Origin: an uncultured SAR86 cluster bacterium
Lineage (GTDB): Bacteria > Pseudomonadota > Gammaproteobacteria > Magnimaribacterales > D2472
DNA length: 35,086 bases
Reading direction: 5' to 3'
Assembly (NCBI GenBank): GCA_902556355.1
Contig: CACDVW010000013.1
Span: 1 to 35,086, forward strand
Part shown: one piece after another, positions 34,392 through 35,086 of the stretch
Numbering within the stretch: the stretch's first letter is position 1
Layout: every line of letters begins with the position of its first letter
Made by a program: the position numbers and the translations under genes
Notes under the pieces: model-generated
What the model was told of the DNA's origin: nothing
Seen by the model: the letters and a program-made list of their open reading frames with translations, nothing else
Database searches by the model: none

Positions 34392-34788
34392 TTCCTATTT
34401 TTGAAATACCAACACTTTGAACGGCAGCCATAGCCTTAGCTACACTATCGAAAATTACATCCTTATCGCTTTGGAATACTATTTCTATCTCAGGATTTGC
34501 TTCAAAAATTACACTAGATTTTCTTTTTAGCTCCTCTAGATCAATAGGCAAAGACTCATCACCAACATTAATAAAATATTCACCTTCTTTATTGATAGAA
34601 ATTACTAAAGGTTCATTTTGTACGGACATTTTTGTTGTATCTGTATTGGGTAAGTTAACCTCTATTCCTTGAATTAATAGCGGAGACAAAACCATGAAAA
34701 TTATTAACAAAACCAACATTACATCTATATATGGCACAACATTTATCTCTGCCTTTAATGTCTTTTTTTTTGCTAATCTGTATATCAT
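34366..34788 (-). CDS. tolR: Tol-Pal system protein TolR (ExbD family)
   Basis: INVVPYIDVMLVLLIIFMVLSPLL TM motif. Confidence 0.96.
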   Translation of the reverse strand: MIYRLAKKKTLKAEINVVPYIDVMLVLLIIFMVLSPLLIQGIEVNLPNTDTTKMSVQNEPLVISINKEGEYFINVGDESLPIDLEELKRKSSVIFEANPEIEIVFQSDKDVIFDSVAKAMAAVQSVGISKIGIVTTGYAN

Positions 34789-35086
34789 TTATTTTATAGA
34801 TTGCTTATAAAAAATACTTGCTAGCTCTTCTGAGAAAATAAGGGTTGATTGACTCATTGTCTCAAGTTCAGAAGTATATTTATTAAAAGCAATAACTGCA
34901 GGTATGGCAGCAAAGAGCCCCATTGCAGTTGCAACTAGTGCTTCTGATATCCCTGGAGCAACGGCATTAATGGTAGCTTGAGTAGCATCGGATAAACCTT
35001 GGAATGAGGTCATAATTCCCCAAACAGTTCCCAATAAGCCAATGTATGGACTTACTGATCCTACGTTTGCTAAAAAAGGAAGGTGT
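34789..35086 (-). CDS. tolQ: Tol-Pal system protein TolQ (ExbB family), N-terminal part beyond right edge
   Basis: The frame stays open to the window edge: HLPFLANVGSVSPYIGLLGTVWGIMTSFQGLSDATQATINAVAPGISEALVATAMGLFAAIPAVIAFN. The TTG start at 35034 in the ORF track is an edge artefact. Confidence 0.96.
   Translation of the reverse strand, partial: HLPFLANVGSVSPYIGLLGTVWGIMTSFQGLSDATQATINAVAPGISEALVATAMGLFAAIPAVIAFNKYTSELETMSQSTLIFSEELASIFYKQSIK

Noticed and set aside
34789-35034. TolQ as an 81-aa protein starting at TTG 35034
   Set aside because: The reading frame continues to the window edge with strong TolQ similarity (LPFLANVGSVSPYIGLLGTVWG), so this is a truncated view of a full gene.

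Overview
This is a 35-kb, low-GC, very compact chromosomal window from a gammaproteobacterium. Gene content and order suggest a streamlined marine lineage such as SAR86, but that is an inference from gene order and AT-richness, not a database match. Nearly all of it is core genome. Left to right it holds: the 5' part of a pdxB-like dehydrogenase, a hexapeptide-repeat acyltransferase, and a MATE efflux pump (+ strand). Next comes a TCA block, sdhCDAB-sucAB-lpd-sucCD (- strand). Then iscRSUA-fdx-iscX-ndk-rlmN-rodZ-ispG-hisS-yfgM-bamB-der (- strand), followed by dapA-bamC-purC (- strand), bcp (+), perM (-) and bepA (+). The window ends with an ATP/ADP-translocase-like MFS protein (-), tRNA-Lys(TTT) (-), and tolQRAB-pal-cpoB (-), cut at the right edge inside tolQ. 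I found no mobile element, CRISPR array, phage, toxin-antitoxin pair or obvious new defence system. The best non-coding signal is a 25/25 match to the published type-1 IscR-binding consensus at 24190-24214. It overlaps the purC stop codon and a near-consensus sigma70 promoter whose predicted start falls on or beside the iscR GTG codon. Other points worth a look: an isc operon without hscBA, a divergent gene pair whose ORFs overlap at TTG starts, loss of pilF from the rlmN-rodZ junction, a very short TolA, a Bcp without the C+5 resolving cysteine, and several 3' overlaps between convergent genes.
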